DNA from: Ramlibacter sp.
GTDB taxonomy: Bacteria > Pseudomonadota > Gammaproteobacteria > Burkholderiales > Burkholderiaceae_C
Direction: 5' to 3'
DNA: 10,698 nt
Assembly (NCBI GenBank): GCA_028292185.1
Contig: JAQGMT010000338.1
Span: 1 to 10,698 of the forward strand
Made by a program: the position numbers and the translations under genes. How positions within the stretch are numbered: the first letter of the stretch is position 1; the number at the start of each line of letters is the position of its first letter. The notes beneath the pieces were generated by a model. It saw nothing but the letters and a program-made list of their open reading frames with translations, searched no databases and was not told the origin of the DNA. Positions 1-6,450 of this stretch are shown piece by piece.

Positions 1-155
1 TCTTCCTGTTCGAGAAATGGATTGGTGTCCACTGCATCGCGCACCACTTGCGCGAAATCCTGCGATGACATCTGCAGCAGGCGCACGGCGCGCTGCAATC
101 GGGGAGACATCGTGGTTTGAAGCGCGGTGACGGCTTGCAAGCTGAGCGAACTCAT
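1..155 (-). CDS. rpoN: RNA polymerase sigma-54 factor RpoN, N-terminal fragment (probable RpoN paralogue)
   Basis: Reading the minus strand from an ATG at 155-153 gives an open frame to the window edge (51 full codons, beginning MSSLSLQAVTALQ). It contains the sigma-54 Region I signature: a Leu/Gln-rich segment with the pattern SPRLQRAVRLLQMSSQDF followed by NPFLEQE, matching the usual TPQLQQAIRLLQLS...ENPLLE. Region I is the part of sigma-54 that blocks open-complex formation and is contacted by AAA+ activators. A good ribosome binding site (AAGGAAGA on the minus strand, plus-strand 159-166) supports this start. The fragment departs from the commonest RpoN N-terminus (SPR for TPQ, MSSQDF for LSTLEL). 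With a kinase and sigma-54 activator next door, this suggests a second, specialised RpoN copy, though that is inference. The rest of the protein lies outside the window, so intactness cannot be judged. Confidence 0.88.
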   Translation of the reverse strand, partial: MSSLSLQAVTALQTTMSPRLQRAVRLLQMSSQDFAQVVRDAVDTNPFLEQE

Positions 156-204
156 CAATCTTCCTTGGGCGGGCCGCAGTGCGGCGGGTTGGGCGTTCCT
201 GCGA

Positions 205-219
205 TGCAATGACTGTGCC
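205..219 (-). promoter_or_regulatory. Sigma-54 (-24/-12) promoter of rpoN
   Basis: On the minus strand the sequence reads GGCACAGTCATTGCA. It has the invariant GG (219-218), a 10-base spacer and GC (207-206), and it matches the sigma-54 consensus TGGCACG-N4-TTGCW at all but two positions (first T and final G of the -24 box). The predicted start of transcription is near 194, giving a leader of about 39 bases before the rpoN ATG at 155. A sigma-54 promoter in front of rpoN implies autoregulation. Known: most housekeeping rpoN genes are not transcribed by their own product, whereas some second copies are. Confidence 0.72.
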
Positions 220-332
220 GAGGCGGGCCCTCGGCGGCAGCTGTCACAACTGGAGACCCGGGTAACCGCGTCTGGTTCCTCGATGACGCGACAGCGTGCG
301 GCATTCACGTCTTTCAAACGCCGGCGCGCCAT

Positions 333-346
333 TCGCAAGCTCAGCG
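333..346. repeat. 14-base word shared with 4929-4942 (candidate activator site, copy 1)
   Basis: TCGCAAGCTCAGCG occurs here and again, identical, at 4929-4942. Both copies are in intergenic DNA next to sigma-54 promoters. This copy is centred about 146 bases upstream of the predicted rpoN start, within the usual range for enhancer-like sites bound by NtrC-type activators. A near-copy, GCAAGCTGAGCG, lies inside the rpoN start region at 137-148. The role is inferred from position only. Confidence 0.4.
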
Positions 347-511
347 CGCAGCCTTCGCGGACCTGCCGGGAGGCCAGCCGTGTACGAGTTGCCGTAAGAC
401 TGCCGGGTTTGCGCCGCAACCGTGCTCATCCGGCAGGTTACTTCCTGTAGCAGCGGCCCCCGTTTCCTGCGGCCGAGGTTAGGCTCTGTGCAGTTGTTCT
501 GCTCCCGCCCC

Positions 512-3481
512 ATGTCCCATATCGAGTCGCTCATTCGCCGCCTGGAAGGCGCGTGGCCGACGGCATCGCTGCGCACCTATATGGTCGCAGTGATCCTGTT
601 GGCGACGCTGCCTATGGCCGCGTTTATGAGCTACCAGGTGCTGGCCGAGATGCGCAACCAGCAGGCACAGACGGAGGAGGATCTGGCGCGCTCGACCGCG
701 GCGCTGGCGCAAACGGTGGAACGCGAGCTGACCTCGTCTTTCGATGCGCTGACGGTGCTTTCGCAATCGGAGCTGTTCCAGGCCAACCGCATCACGTCCC
801 TCGGACGGCTGCTGCAGGGCCGGCCGCGCCGCGATTGGGACAGCGTCTTCGTGCTGGACGGCGCCGGCCGGCCAGTTCTCGACACCGCGGGCAGGACCGC
901 CGCGGCGGAGCTCTCCGGTCCGCTGCGCGAGCTGCAGCGCGAGGCCGTGCGCACCGGCCGTCCCGCGGTCCTGATGTTGCCCGGCGCCTCCGCCTCCGGC
1001 GGCGGTGTTGCGGTTGGCCTGCCGGTGATGCAGGGCGGGCAGCCGCACTACCTGCTCGGTGCGCGCATGGGTGAGGCCGTGTGGCAACGACTGGCGCATT
1101 CCGCCAGCACGCCCAAGGACGCGCACGCCAGTATTTTCGATGCGCAGCAGCGCCTGGTTGCCGATTCGCTCGGCATCGCCGTTGCGGGCAGCACATTGCC
1201 CGGCGAAGCGGCCGTCGCGATGCGCGAGCAATCCACGGGCGTCCAGCGCACCGGCGACATGGACGGGCGGATCGTCTACGGCGCCTGGCACCCGATCGCC
1301 GTGGCCGGCTGGCACGCGCGGGTGGCCGTGCCCGCCGGGCCGATCGATGCCAGGCAGCAAAAAACTTTGATGGGCGCCCTCTCGACCATAGGCGCGAGCT
1401 TGCTGCTGGGCCTGCTGCTGGCGTCGCTGGCGGCCCGTCGCGTCACCACCCCGCTGCGCTATCTCGCCGCCGCCGGGCCCGGCAAGTTGCCGGGCCGCGT
1501 GGCGGTGCGCGAGATCGCCGCCTTGCGCGACGCGCTGCTGCGCGCGCAGGGTCACGACGGCCAAGCCCGCGAGTCATTGCGCGCGAAGGCCCAGGAGCTC
1601 CAAGCGCTCTTCAACAGCAGCCCGGTGCCGATGGCTTTCGCGCAGGACACCGAGTGCCGCGACGTGTTGCAGAACGCCGCGATGGATGACCTGATGGGCC
1701 GTCCCGAAAGCGACCGCGACGGCAAGCTGCGCGTGCTGCATCGGGGGGAACTGCTTGCGCCGCCCGAGCAGCCCCTGCAGCGGGCTGCGGCGTGCGGGGA
1801 GAGCATCTGCGGGATGGAGCTGGAGATCGTCCGCGACGCGCGCCCTTCCGCGTTCGTGATCGTCAGCGCCGTGCCCCTGGACGGCCCCGAGGGCCGCCCG
1901 CGCGGCGCGATCGCGGCGATGGTGGACATCACGCAGCGCAAGCGCATCGAGCAGCGCCTGCTGGCGACCGACCGCCAGTTGCGCGAAAGCCAGCGGCTGA
2001 TGGAACTTGCGCAAGAAGCCGGCCGGGTCGGCTTCTTCCACTACGACTTCGCTGGTGACCGGCTGACATGGACGCCCGGCCAGTGCAAGCTGTTCGCGGT
2101 GACGGAGTTGCGCGACGGGGTGCTGCGCGACTGGTTCGAGCGCATCGCGCCGCAAGACAGCGACCGGGTGGAGCGGGAGTTCTGGACCGCGTGCGCGCTG
2201 CGCCGCGAAAAGGAGACGGTCGAATATCGCGTCGCGCAGCCCGGCGCCGGCGTGCGCTGGCTGTCCAGCCGCTTGATGCTGCATTACGACGCGGAAGGCC
2301 GCGCCTCGGAGCTGACCGGCATCACCCTCGACATCACCGAACACAAGGAGCTGGAACTCGAGCGGGCCCAATTAACCGAGCATGCGGTGGCAGCGCGGCG
2401 CGAAGCCGAGGCGGCGAGCCGCGCGAAGGATGAATTCCTCACCATGCTCAGCCACGAGTTGCGCAATCCGCTGGGCGCCATCTCCGCCGCGATCGACGTG
2501 CTGGAAGCGGCCGACCCGACCAGCCGCACCGGGGCCGAGGCACGCTCGATCATCGCGCGCCAGACCCGCAACCTGGCGCACATGATGAACGACCTGCTCG
2601 ACGTGGGCCGGGTCATCGCCGGCAAGATCCTGCTGGCCCGCCAGCCGGTGAACCTCGCGGCGGTGGTGCATCGGGTGGACGAAACGCTGGCGATCACCGG
2701 AGAGGCCAGGGGCCACCAGCTGAAGCTGCGGCTGGACGAGGTCTGGGTGGACGGCGACGCGGTGCGCATCGAACAGGTGGTGACCAACCTGGTAACCAAT
2801 GCCATCAAGTACACGCCGGCCGGGCGGATGATCGAAGTGCACGCGGGCGGCGATGGGACGACGGCTGTACTCGAGGTGAAAGACGCCGGGATGGGCATTC
2901 CGGTGGCCTTGTTGCCGCATATCTTCGACCTGTTCGTGCAGGGCCAGCGCACGCTCGACCGGCGCGGCGGCGGCCTGGGCATCGGGCTGACACTGGTGCG
3001 CGCGCTGGTGCAATTGCACGGCGGCAGCGTGGGCGTGGAAAGCTCCGACGAGGGCAGCCGCTTCATCGTGCGCATTCCGCAGATCGCGGCGCCGGTGCTG
3101 CAGGAGGGCGACACGCTGCCGCCTTCGCGCCGGCGCAACGTGCTGGTGGTGGAGGACAACACCGACGTGCTGGCCGCGCTGCGCTCCAAGCTCGAACTTG
3201 ACGGCCACACGGTCAGCACGGCGGTGGATGGCATTGAGGGCCTCAGCCGCCTGCTGGCGCAAAAGCCCGAGATCTCCATCGTCGATATCGGGCTGCCCGG
3301 CCTGACGGGGTTCGAGCTGGCGCGGCATGCGCGGGCTGCGGGATATGCCGGCCGGATGATCGCCTTGTCCGGCTACGGCGCCGAACGCGATGCACAGGAA
3401 GCGCTGGTGGCCGGGTTCGACGCGTATCTCGTCAAGCCGGTCGACCGCAACCAGCTGCGCGCCAGCCTCAGCGCCGACTGA
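512..3481 (+). CDS. Hybrid sensor histidine kinase: periplasmic Cache-like sensor, two PAS domains, kinase core, C-terminal receiver
   Basis: A 989-residue inner-membrane signal transducer. Residues 22-43 and about 286-308 are membrane segments flanking a ~240-residue periplasmic region that resembles a double Cache sensor. A short degenerate HAMP-like linker follows. Two PAS domains (about 365-478 and 497-615) end in the typical DIT motifs (VDITQRK, LDITEHK). The kinase core has the H box SHELRNPLG (phosphoacceptor His648), N box (Asn763), G1 box DAGMGIP (791-797), F box and G2 box GGGLGIG (819-825). The receiver at about 876-989 keeps the acidic pair E881/D882, phosphoacceptor Asp925, Ser953 and Lys975, so both halves look active. 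No HPt domain is present. I chose ATG 512 because the upstream in-frame GTG at 422 would add 30 residues unlike any domain. Neither start has a good ribosome binding site. Tandem stops TGA-TAG end the gene. The neighbouring response regulator 96 bp downstream is the likely partner. The ligand is unknown. Confidence 0.9.
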   Translation: MSHIESLIRRLEGAWPTASLRTYMVAVILLATLPMAAFMSYQVLAEMRNQQAQTEEDLARSTAALAQTVERELTSSFDALTVLSQSELFQANRITSLGRLLQGRPRRDWDSVFVLDGAGRPVLDTAGRTAAAELSGPLRELQREAVRTGRPAVLMLPGASASGGGVAVGLPVMQGGQPHYLLGARMGEAVWQRLAHSASTPKDAHASIFDAQQRLVADSLGIAVAGSTLPGEAAVAMREQSTGVQRTGDMDGRIVYGAWHPIAVAGWHARVAVPAGPIDARQQKTLMGALSTIGASLLLGLLLASLAARRVTTPLRYLAAAGPGKLPGRVAVREIAALRDALLRAQGHDGQARESLRAKAQELQALFNSSPVPMAFAQDTECRDVLQNAAMDDLMGRPESDRDGKLRVLHRGELLAPPEQPLQRAAACGESICGMELEIVRDARPSAFVIVSAVPLDGPEGRPRGAIAAMVDITQRKRIEQRLLATDRQLRESQRLMELAQEAGRVGFFHYDFAGDRLTWTPGQCKLFAVTELRDGVLRDWFERIAPQDSDRVEREFWTACALRREKETVEYRVAQPGAGVRWLSSRLMLHYDAEGRASELTGITLDITEHKELELERAQLTEHAVAARREAEAASRAKDEFLTMLSHELRNPLGAISAAIDVLEAADPTSRTGAEARSIIARQTRNLAHMMNDLLDVGRVIAGKILLARQPVNLAAVVHRVDETLAITGEARGHQLKLRLDEVWVDGDAVRIEQVVTNLVTNAIKYTPAGRMIEVHAGGDGTTAVLEVKDAGMGIPVALLPHIFDLFVQGQRTLDRRGGGLGIGLTLVRALVQLHGGSVGVESSDEGSRFIVRIPQIAAPVLQEGDTLPPSRRRNVLVVEDNTDVLAALRSKLELDGHTVSTAVDGIEGLSRLLAQKPEISIVDIGLPGLTGFELARHARAAGYAGRMIALSGYGAERDAQEALVAGFDAYLVKPVDRNQLRASLSAD

Positions 3482-3577
3482 TAGAAAGCTTCACCTCGTG
3501 TTACAGCGATTTACTCCCCAACAACTGAATAATCGGCTGGGCCCTGCGCCCCGCCAACACAACTGGAGGAACAGAAC

Positions 3578-4924
3578 ATGAGCCATGCGCTGATCGTCGA
3601 GGACGATGCAGATTCCGCGCAGATGATGGCCGCGCTCGTTGGAGCTCAAGGATTTTCGGCCGCGACGGCCTGCTCGCTGCGCGATGCGCGCCGGCAGATG
3701 GCCATGCAGCAGCCCGACCTGGTGCTGCTCGACCTGCGGTTGCCGGACGGCAACGGCATGAGCTTGCTCGACGAGCAGAGCCTCATCGGCAACTCCGAAG
3801 TCGTGCTGATGACGGGCCACGCCAGCCTGGAAACCTCGATCCAGGCGCTGCGCTACGGCGCGGCCGACTACCTGATCAAACCCGTCAGCGCCAAGCAGCT
3901 GCAAAGCATCCTGTCGCGCGTGACGCGGCCCTCGGTGCTGCGTGCCGAAGTGGATACCTTGAACGAAGACCTGCAGCGCAGCGGGCGCTTCGGCCACCTG
4001 GTGGGCAAGTCCGAACCGATGAAGGGCATCTACGAGCAGATCGCGCGCGTGGCCGGCACGTCGGTCACCGTGTTCGTCGCCGGCGAGAGCGGCACCGGCA
4101 AGGAAGTGGTCGCGCGCACCGTGCACGACTTGAGCCGGCGCCGCGCCCGTCCTTTCCTGGCGGTGAACTGCGGCGCGATCTCGCCGAACCTGATCGAAAG
4201 CGAGATCTTCGGCCACGAGCGTGGCAGCTTTACCGGCGCCGAGCGCCAGCACCACGGCTTTTTCGAGCGCGCCCATGGCGGTACGCTGTTCCTGGACGAA
4301 GTGACCGAGATGCCGCCGGCCCTGCAAGTGAAGCTGCTGCGGGTGCTGGAGACCGGCACCTTCATGCGCGTCGGCTCGACCACGCCGCAGGAGACCGATG
4401 TGCGCGTGATTGCGGCGACCAACCGCGATCCGGCGCAAGCGCTCTCCAGCGGCGCGCTGCGTGAAGACCTGTATTACCGGTTGAATGTTTTCCCGATCGA
4501 GCTGCCGCCGCTGCGCGAGCGCCGCGAGGACGTGCCCTTGCTGGTGTCGCATTTCCTGCAGGAGATCGGGCAACGGGAAGGCGGTTTCAAGCGCGCCACG
4601 CCCGCAGCGCTTGAGCGGCTCACGCAGTACCGCTGGCCGGGCAACGTGCGCGAATTGCGCAACGTGCTGCAGCGGGCCTATGTGATGTCCGCCGGTGCGG
4701 AGATCACCGACCAATGGCTGCCGCGCGACGTACTCGCGCAACCGCTGCGCAGCGCGGACGCGGGCTCGCTCGAAGTGGCGGTGGGCACTCCGCTCGCTTC
4801 GATCGAGCGGCAAGTCATCCTTGCGACCCTGGAGCATTACGGCCACCAGAAGGAGCGCACCGCCGCGGCCCTGGGCGTCAGCCTGAAGACCCTGTACAAC
4901 CGGCTGAAGGAATACGGGCTGTAA
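3578..4924 (+). CDS. Sigma-54-dependent response regulator, NtrC type (receiver, AAA+, Fis-type HTH)
   Basis: A 448-residue cytoplasmic transcription activator with the complete NtrC layout. The receiver (1-115) has E8, D9 and D10, phosphoacceptor Asp52, Thr79 and Lys101. The AAA+ domain (about 140-365) has Walker A GESGTGKE (169-176), the sigma-54 contact loop as GSFTGA (216-221), Walker B GTLFLDE (235-241) and arginine-finger residues near LREDLYYRLN. The C-terminal helix-turn-helix (about 410-448) is of Fis type and carries AAALGVSLKTLYNRLK. The usual contact loop is GAFTGA; here the second position is Ser. The start is well supported by GGAGGA at 3565-3570, seven bases before the ATG. It follows the hybrid kinase, which probably phosphorylates it. 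With rpoN and three sigma-54 promoters in the same window, these promoters are its natural candidate targets. That link is inference. Confidence 0.93.
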   Translation: MSHALIVEDDADSAQMMAALVGAQGFSAATACSLRDARRQMAMQQPDLVLLDLRLPDGNGMSLLDEQSLIGNSEVVLMTGHASLETSIQALRYGAADYLIKPVSAKQLQSILSRVTRPSVLRAEVDTLNEDLQRSGRFGHLVGKSEPMKGIYEQIARVAGTSVTVFVAGESGTGKEVVARTVHDLSRRRARPFLAVNCGAISPNLIESEIFGHERGSFTGAERQHHGFFERAHGGTLFLDEVTEMPPALQVKLLRVLETGTFMRVGSTTPQETDVRVIAATNRDPAQALSSGALREDLYYRLNVFPIELPPLRERREDVPLLVSHFLQEIGQREGGFKRATPAALERLTQYRWPGNVRELRNVLQRAYVMSAGAEITDQWLPRDVLAQPLRSADAGSLEVAVGTPLASIERQVILATLEHYGHQKERTAAALGVSLKTLYNRLKEYGL

Positions 4925-4929
4925 AGCCT

Positions 4930-4951
4930 CGCAAGCTCAGCGTCGCTTGCG
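4930..4951. promoter_or_regulatory. Perfect 7-bp dyad after the regulator gene: candidate activator (enhancer) site or weak terminator stem
   Basis: CGCAAGC (4930-4936), an 8-base spacer, then GCTTGCG (4945-4951) form an exact inverted repeat starting five bases after the regulator stop codon. Its left arm and spacer are part of the 14-base word repeated at 333-346. It is centred about 100 bases upstream of the predicted start of the KGG gene, a typical location for an NtrC-type activator site. There is no T-run downstream, which argues against an intrinsic terminator. Confidence 0.42.
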
Positions 4952-4985
4952 GCAAGATTTACCGCCGAGCACGTGCGCAGGCTCG

Positions 4986-5005
4986 GCGCTAACGCTATAG
5001 CGCTA
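4986..5005. promoter_or_regulatory. Palindrome just upstream of the KGG sigma-54 promoter
   Basis: GCGCTA (4986-4991) and TAGCGC (4998-5003) form an inverted repeat that encloses the exact 10-base palindrome CGCTATAGCG (4993-5002). It ends about 12 bases before the -24 element. It could bind a regulator or be fortuitous. It is nearer the promoter than most sigma-54 activator sites. Confidence 0.25.
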
Positions 5006-5014
5006 GAAACTGCC

Positions 5015-5030
5015 GGGCACGGACCTTGCC
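5015..5030 (+). promoter_or_regulatory. Sigma-54 (-24/-12) promoter of the KGG stress gene
   Basis: The sequence GGGCACGGACCTTGCC has GG at 5016-5017, exactly 10 bases, then GC at 5028-5029. It matches TGGCACG-N4-TTGCW except for the first base and the last. The predicted start of transcription is near 5041, leaving a 32-base leader with the ribosome binding site AAAGG at 5061-5065 before the ATG at 5073. Confidence 0.75.
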
Positions 5031-5072
5031 ATAGGTGTTGGCTTCCCAACCAACTCCCTGAAAGGTCTCCAC

Positions 5073-5300
5073 ATGTCATTCCAAGATTCGACCAACCAAC
5101 GCAACGAAAGCGGTTCCGGCACCCAACGCAGGAGCCTGCGTGGCTTCGCCGCGATGGACCCGCAGCGCCAGCGCGAAATCGCCAGCCTCGGTGGCCGCGC
5201 CGCGCACCAGAGCGGGCACGCCCACGAATTCACCAGCGAAGAAGCGCGTGCGGCGGGCCGCAAGCGCCATGCGCGCCAAGGCAGCCCCTCGGAGAAATAA
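5073..5300 (+). CDS. Small KGG-motif (GsiB/YciG-type) stress protein
   Basis: A 75-residue, very hydrophilic protein with no membrane segment or signal peptide. The centre carries the KGG stress-motif pattern: GFAAMDPQRQREIASLGG (residues 24-41) then a second half with HEFTSEEARAAGRK (51-64), as in the short stress-induced bacterial repeat family (PF10685; YciG in E. coli, GsiB in Bacillus). Members are intrinsically disordered and associated with stress protection; the mechanism is poorly defined. AAAGG seven bases before the ATG supports the start. It is the first gene downstream of a strong sigma-54 promoter and lies directly after the sigma-54 activator gene, so it is a likely target of that regulator. 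The family call is by pattern recognition. Confidence 0.8.
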   Translation: MSFQDSTNQRNESGSGTQRRSLRGFAAMDPQRQREIASLGGRAAHQSGHAHEFTSEEARAAGRKRHARQGSPSEK

Positions 5301-5403
5301 TCACCGCGGCGGCCGAGCAATGCGGCCACGCCAGCCGGCTGTAGGAAACGGCGGGCCGAGCTTGGGCTAGCAGGCTGACAAGCGGGCACCTGCAGCCTCA
5401 CTA

Positions 5404-5421
5404 GGATGGCGCAAACCATCC
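5404..5421 (+). promoter_or_regulatory. Leader hairpin upstream of the 127-residue protein gene
   Basis: GGATGG (5404-5409), loop CGCAAA, CCATCC (5416-5421) is a perfect 6-bp stem. It ends two bases before the likely ribosome binding site GGGAG (5423-5427) of the next gene. It could modulate translation or be an operator. No T-run follows, so it is not an intrinsic terminator. Confidence 0.3.
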
Positions 5422-5435
5422 AGGGAGCCCGCTTC

Positions 5436-5819
5436 ATGAATCTCGTTCACGCCGATGCCGGTCCCCCTGGGCCGGCGCTGCGCGATACCAACGCGTCCCC
5501 CACTCCCTATCCTCGCGCGCAAGCGGACATGCTTGCCGCGCAGTTGACCAGTGCCTGCAACGCGCTGTGGACGGCGAACCTCTCGTTGATGATGGCGTTC
5601 ATGCACACGCGCGCACCCGCGCATCGCCTGCTCATGGCGCGCAGGATTGCCCGCAACTTTGCCACGCTGCAGGAGCAGGACTGCTTCGCCGCCGCCTCGC
5701 GGGCCAGTTTCGCCAGGCTCTCAAGGCGCTGGAACGCGAAGGCCGACCGGCTCGCGCGTGAAGAGCAGCGGCCGCGCGGCGGCATCGCCCTGTTGCTGCC
5801 GAACCTGTTCAATCGCTGA
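5436..5819 (+). CDS. Hypothetical protein, 127 residues, mostly helical
   Basis: I do not recognise this family. The first 25 residues are Pro/Ala/Gly-rich and probably unstructured. Residues about 27-110 look helical and amphipathic, with a mildly hydrophobic stretch around ANLSLMMAFM (47-56) and many Arg/Ala residues (LLMARRIARNF, SFARLSRRWNAKADRLAREE). The overall look recalls phasin-like or other small coiled helical proteins, but this is not enough to name it. The ATG at 5436 is preferred because GGGAG (5423-5427) lies eight bases upstream. An in-frame ATG at 5406 would add ten residues and lacks a suitable site. The next gene starts 21 bases after the stop, so the two are probably co-transcribed. 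The 135-bp spacer from the KGG gene has no strong terminator, so read-through from the KGG sigma-54 promoter is possible. Confidence 0.6.
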   Translation: MNLVHADAGPPGPALRDTNASPTPYPRAQADMLAAQLTSACNALWTANLSLMMAFMHTRAPAHRLLMARRIARNFATLQEQDCFAAASRASFARLSRRWNAKADRLAREEQRPRGGIALLLPNLFNR

Positions 5820-5840
5820 GCCGGGCAGTCGCGCACGCCC

Positions 5841-6338
5841 GTGTCCAACCTCGAGTACTACCTGCTGTGGCTGGCTGGCGGGCTGGTGCTTGTCGCTGCC
5901 GTGAGCGCGATCATCACGCAACGGCTGCGGCGCAGCTTGATGCGCCGGCTGAAGGCCGTCGAGCTGCTCGATGCGCTCAGCCGCTATTCCGAATGGATTG
6001 CGGCGCAACGCCGAAACCTGCTCTTCCAGGGCGACGTGCAGGAGGATGCGTCGGCCGTGGCCGAGATGCGGGCGATCGTGCAGCAATGGTTTCCGGACCT
6101 CGCGGCGGCAGCCGCCCAGTTTTTCGCCGTGCACGCGCGGCTGGTCGGCTTTCTTTCGTCGCAACAGGCCCTGCGGCTGCAGGACCCTGAGGCCTGGCTG
6201 GAGTCGGATCACGACGTGCGCTTCCTCGAGCAATGGCGCGAGCTCGACGCTGCCCTGGAACGGATGGCGCAGGAACTCAGGGCGCTGTGGGACATCGCAC
6301 CCGCCGGGCCTGAGCCGCGGCGAACCTCCGCTGCCTGA
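5841..6338 (+). CDS. Hypothetical membrane-anchored protein with long helical cytoplasmic part
   Basis: A 165-residue protein of unknown function. Residues about 7-26 form one hydrophobic segment (YYLLWLAGGLVLVAAVSAII), followed at once by Arg-rich RLRRSLMRRLK, which by the positive-inside rule places the remainder in the cytoplasm. The rest (about 35-150) is Leu/Ala/Glu/Arg-rich and likely helical, with several Trp residues. The C-terminus is a short Pro/Arg/Ala tail. The start is a GTG without an obvious ribosome binding site, 21 bases after the previous stop, so translation may depend on the upstream gene. No conserved catalytic motif is visible. It is the last gene of the block that begins with the KGG protein. 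Confidence 0.6.
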   Translation: MSNLEYYLLWLAGGLVLVAAVSAIITQRLRRSLMRRLKAVELLDALSRYSEWIAAQRRNLLFQGDVQEDASAVAEMRAIVQQWFPDLAAAAAQFFAVHARLVGFLSSQQALRLQDPEAWLESDHDVRFLEQWRELDAALERMAQELRALWDIAPAGPEPRRTSAA

Positions 6339-6344
6339 GCCTCG

Positions 6345-6402
6345 ACAAAAAAGGGCCCCGGAGACCGGGGCCCAGAGGCTTTATCCGCCACCTTAAGGAG
6401 TG
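6345..6402 (-). ncRNA. Possible small RNA ending at the minus-strand terminator
   Basis: On the minus strand a -10-like TATAGT (6414-6409) would start a transcript near 6402 that ends after about 58 bases at the strong terminator with its T-run (6352-6347). The transcript would carry a small stem, CCAC...GTGG (6402-6387), exposing CTCCTTAAG, a sequence complementary to ribosome binding sites, followed by the terminator hairpin. The -35 region (TTCCCG) is weak. Support is the orphan terminator plus this arrangement only. Confidence 0.25.
6347..6373 (-). terminator. Strong intrinsic terminator, T-run on the minus strand
   Basis: GGGCCCCGG (6353-6361), loop AGA, CCGGGGCCC (6365-6373) is a perfect 9-bp, nearly all-GC stem. 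On the minus strand it is followed by six T residues (A6347-A6352 on plus), the classical intrinsic terminator. On the plus strand the flank is only AGAGGCTTTA, with a possible outer stem AGCCTC/GAGGCT, so it may also stop transcription from the 5841-6338 gene. No minus-strand coding gene ends here. Confidence 0.75.
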
Positions 6403-6432
6403 GATTCAACTATATTTGTGCAAACCCATGTC

Positions 6433-6450
6433 GGGAATTGGTAGATTCCC
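6433..6450. promoter_or_regulatory. Inverted repeat upstream of the MarR gene: candidate operator
   Basis: GGGAAT (6433-6438), six bases, then ATTCCC (6445-6450) make an exact 18-bp dyad within the 197-bp spacer before the MarR gene. MarR-family operators are commonly dyads of this size near their own promoter, so self-regulation is plausible. A second stem, CGCAGC/GCTGCG (6473-6478/6486-6491), also lies here. No sigma-70 promoter for the operon is clear. Confidence 0.35.

Larger units (their letters stand above)
156..511. other. Divergent spacer between rpoN and the sensor kinase
   Basis: This 356-bp stretch separates the minus-strand rpoN from the plus-strand kinase and shows no convincing gene. 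It holds the rpoN sigma-54 promoter (205-219) and its ribosome binding site (159-166), an 8-base palindrome GGCGCGCC at 323-330, and the 14-base word TCGCAAGCTCAGCG at 333-346 that recurs downstream of the response-regulator gene. I see no clear sigma-70 promoter for the kinase. A bare GG-N10-GC at 471-484 is too poor elsewhere to call. Confidence 0.6.

Noticed and set aside
471..485. GG-N10-GC in front of the kinase as a fourth sigma-54 promoter
   Set aside because: Only the four core bases and a couple of neighbours match; the TT before GC and the CACG of the -24 box are absent.
422..511. GTG at 422 as start of the sensor kinase
   Set aside because: It adds 30 residues with no domain-like character, has no ribosome binding site, and ATG 512 places the first membrane segment at a normal position.
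3482..3577. AT-richer patch between kinase and regulator as a sigma-70 promoter
   Set aside because: Possible -35 (TTACAG) and -10 (GAATAA) boxes are 21 bases apart, which is outside the functional range.
5354..5368. GG-N10-GC before the 127-residue protein gene
   Set aside because: The core matches but TTGC is replaced by GGGC and the -24 box is poor, so chance in GC-rich DNA is the simpler explanation.
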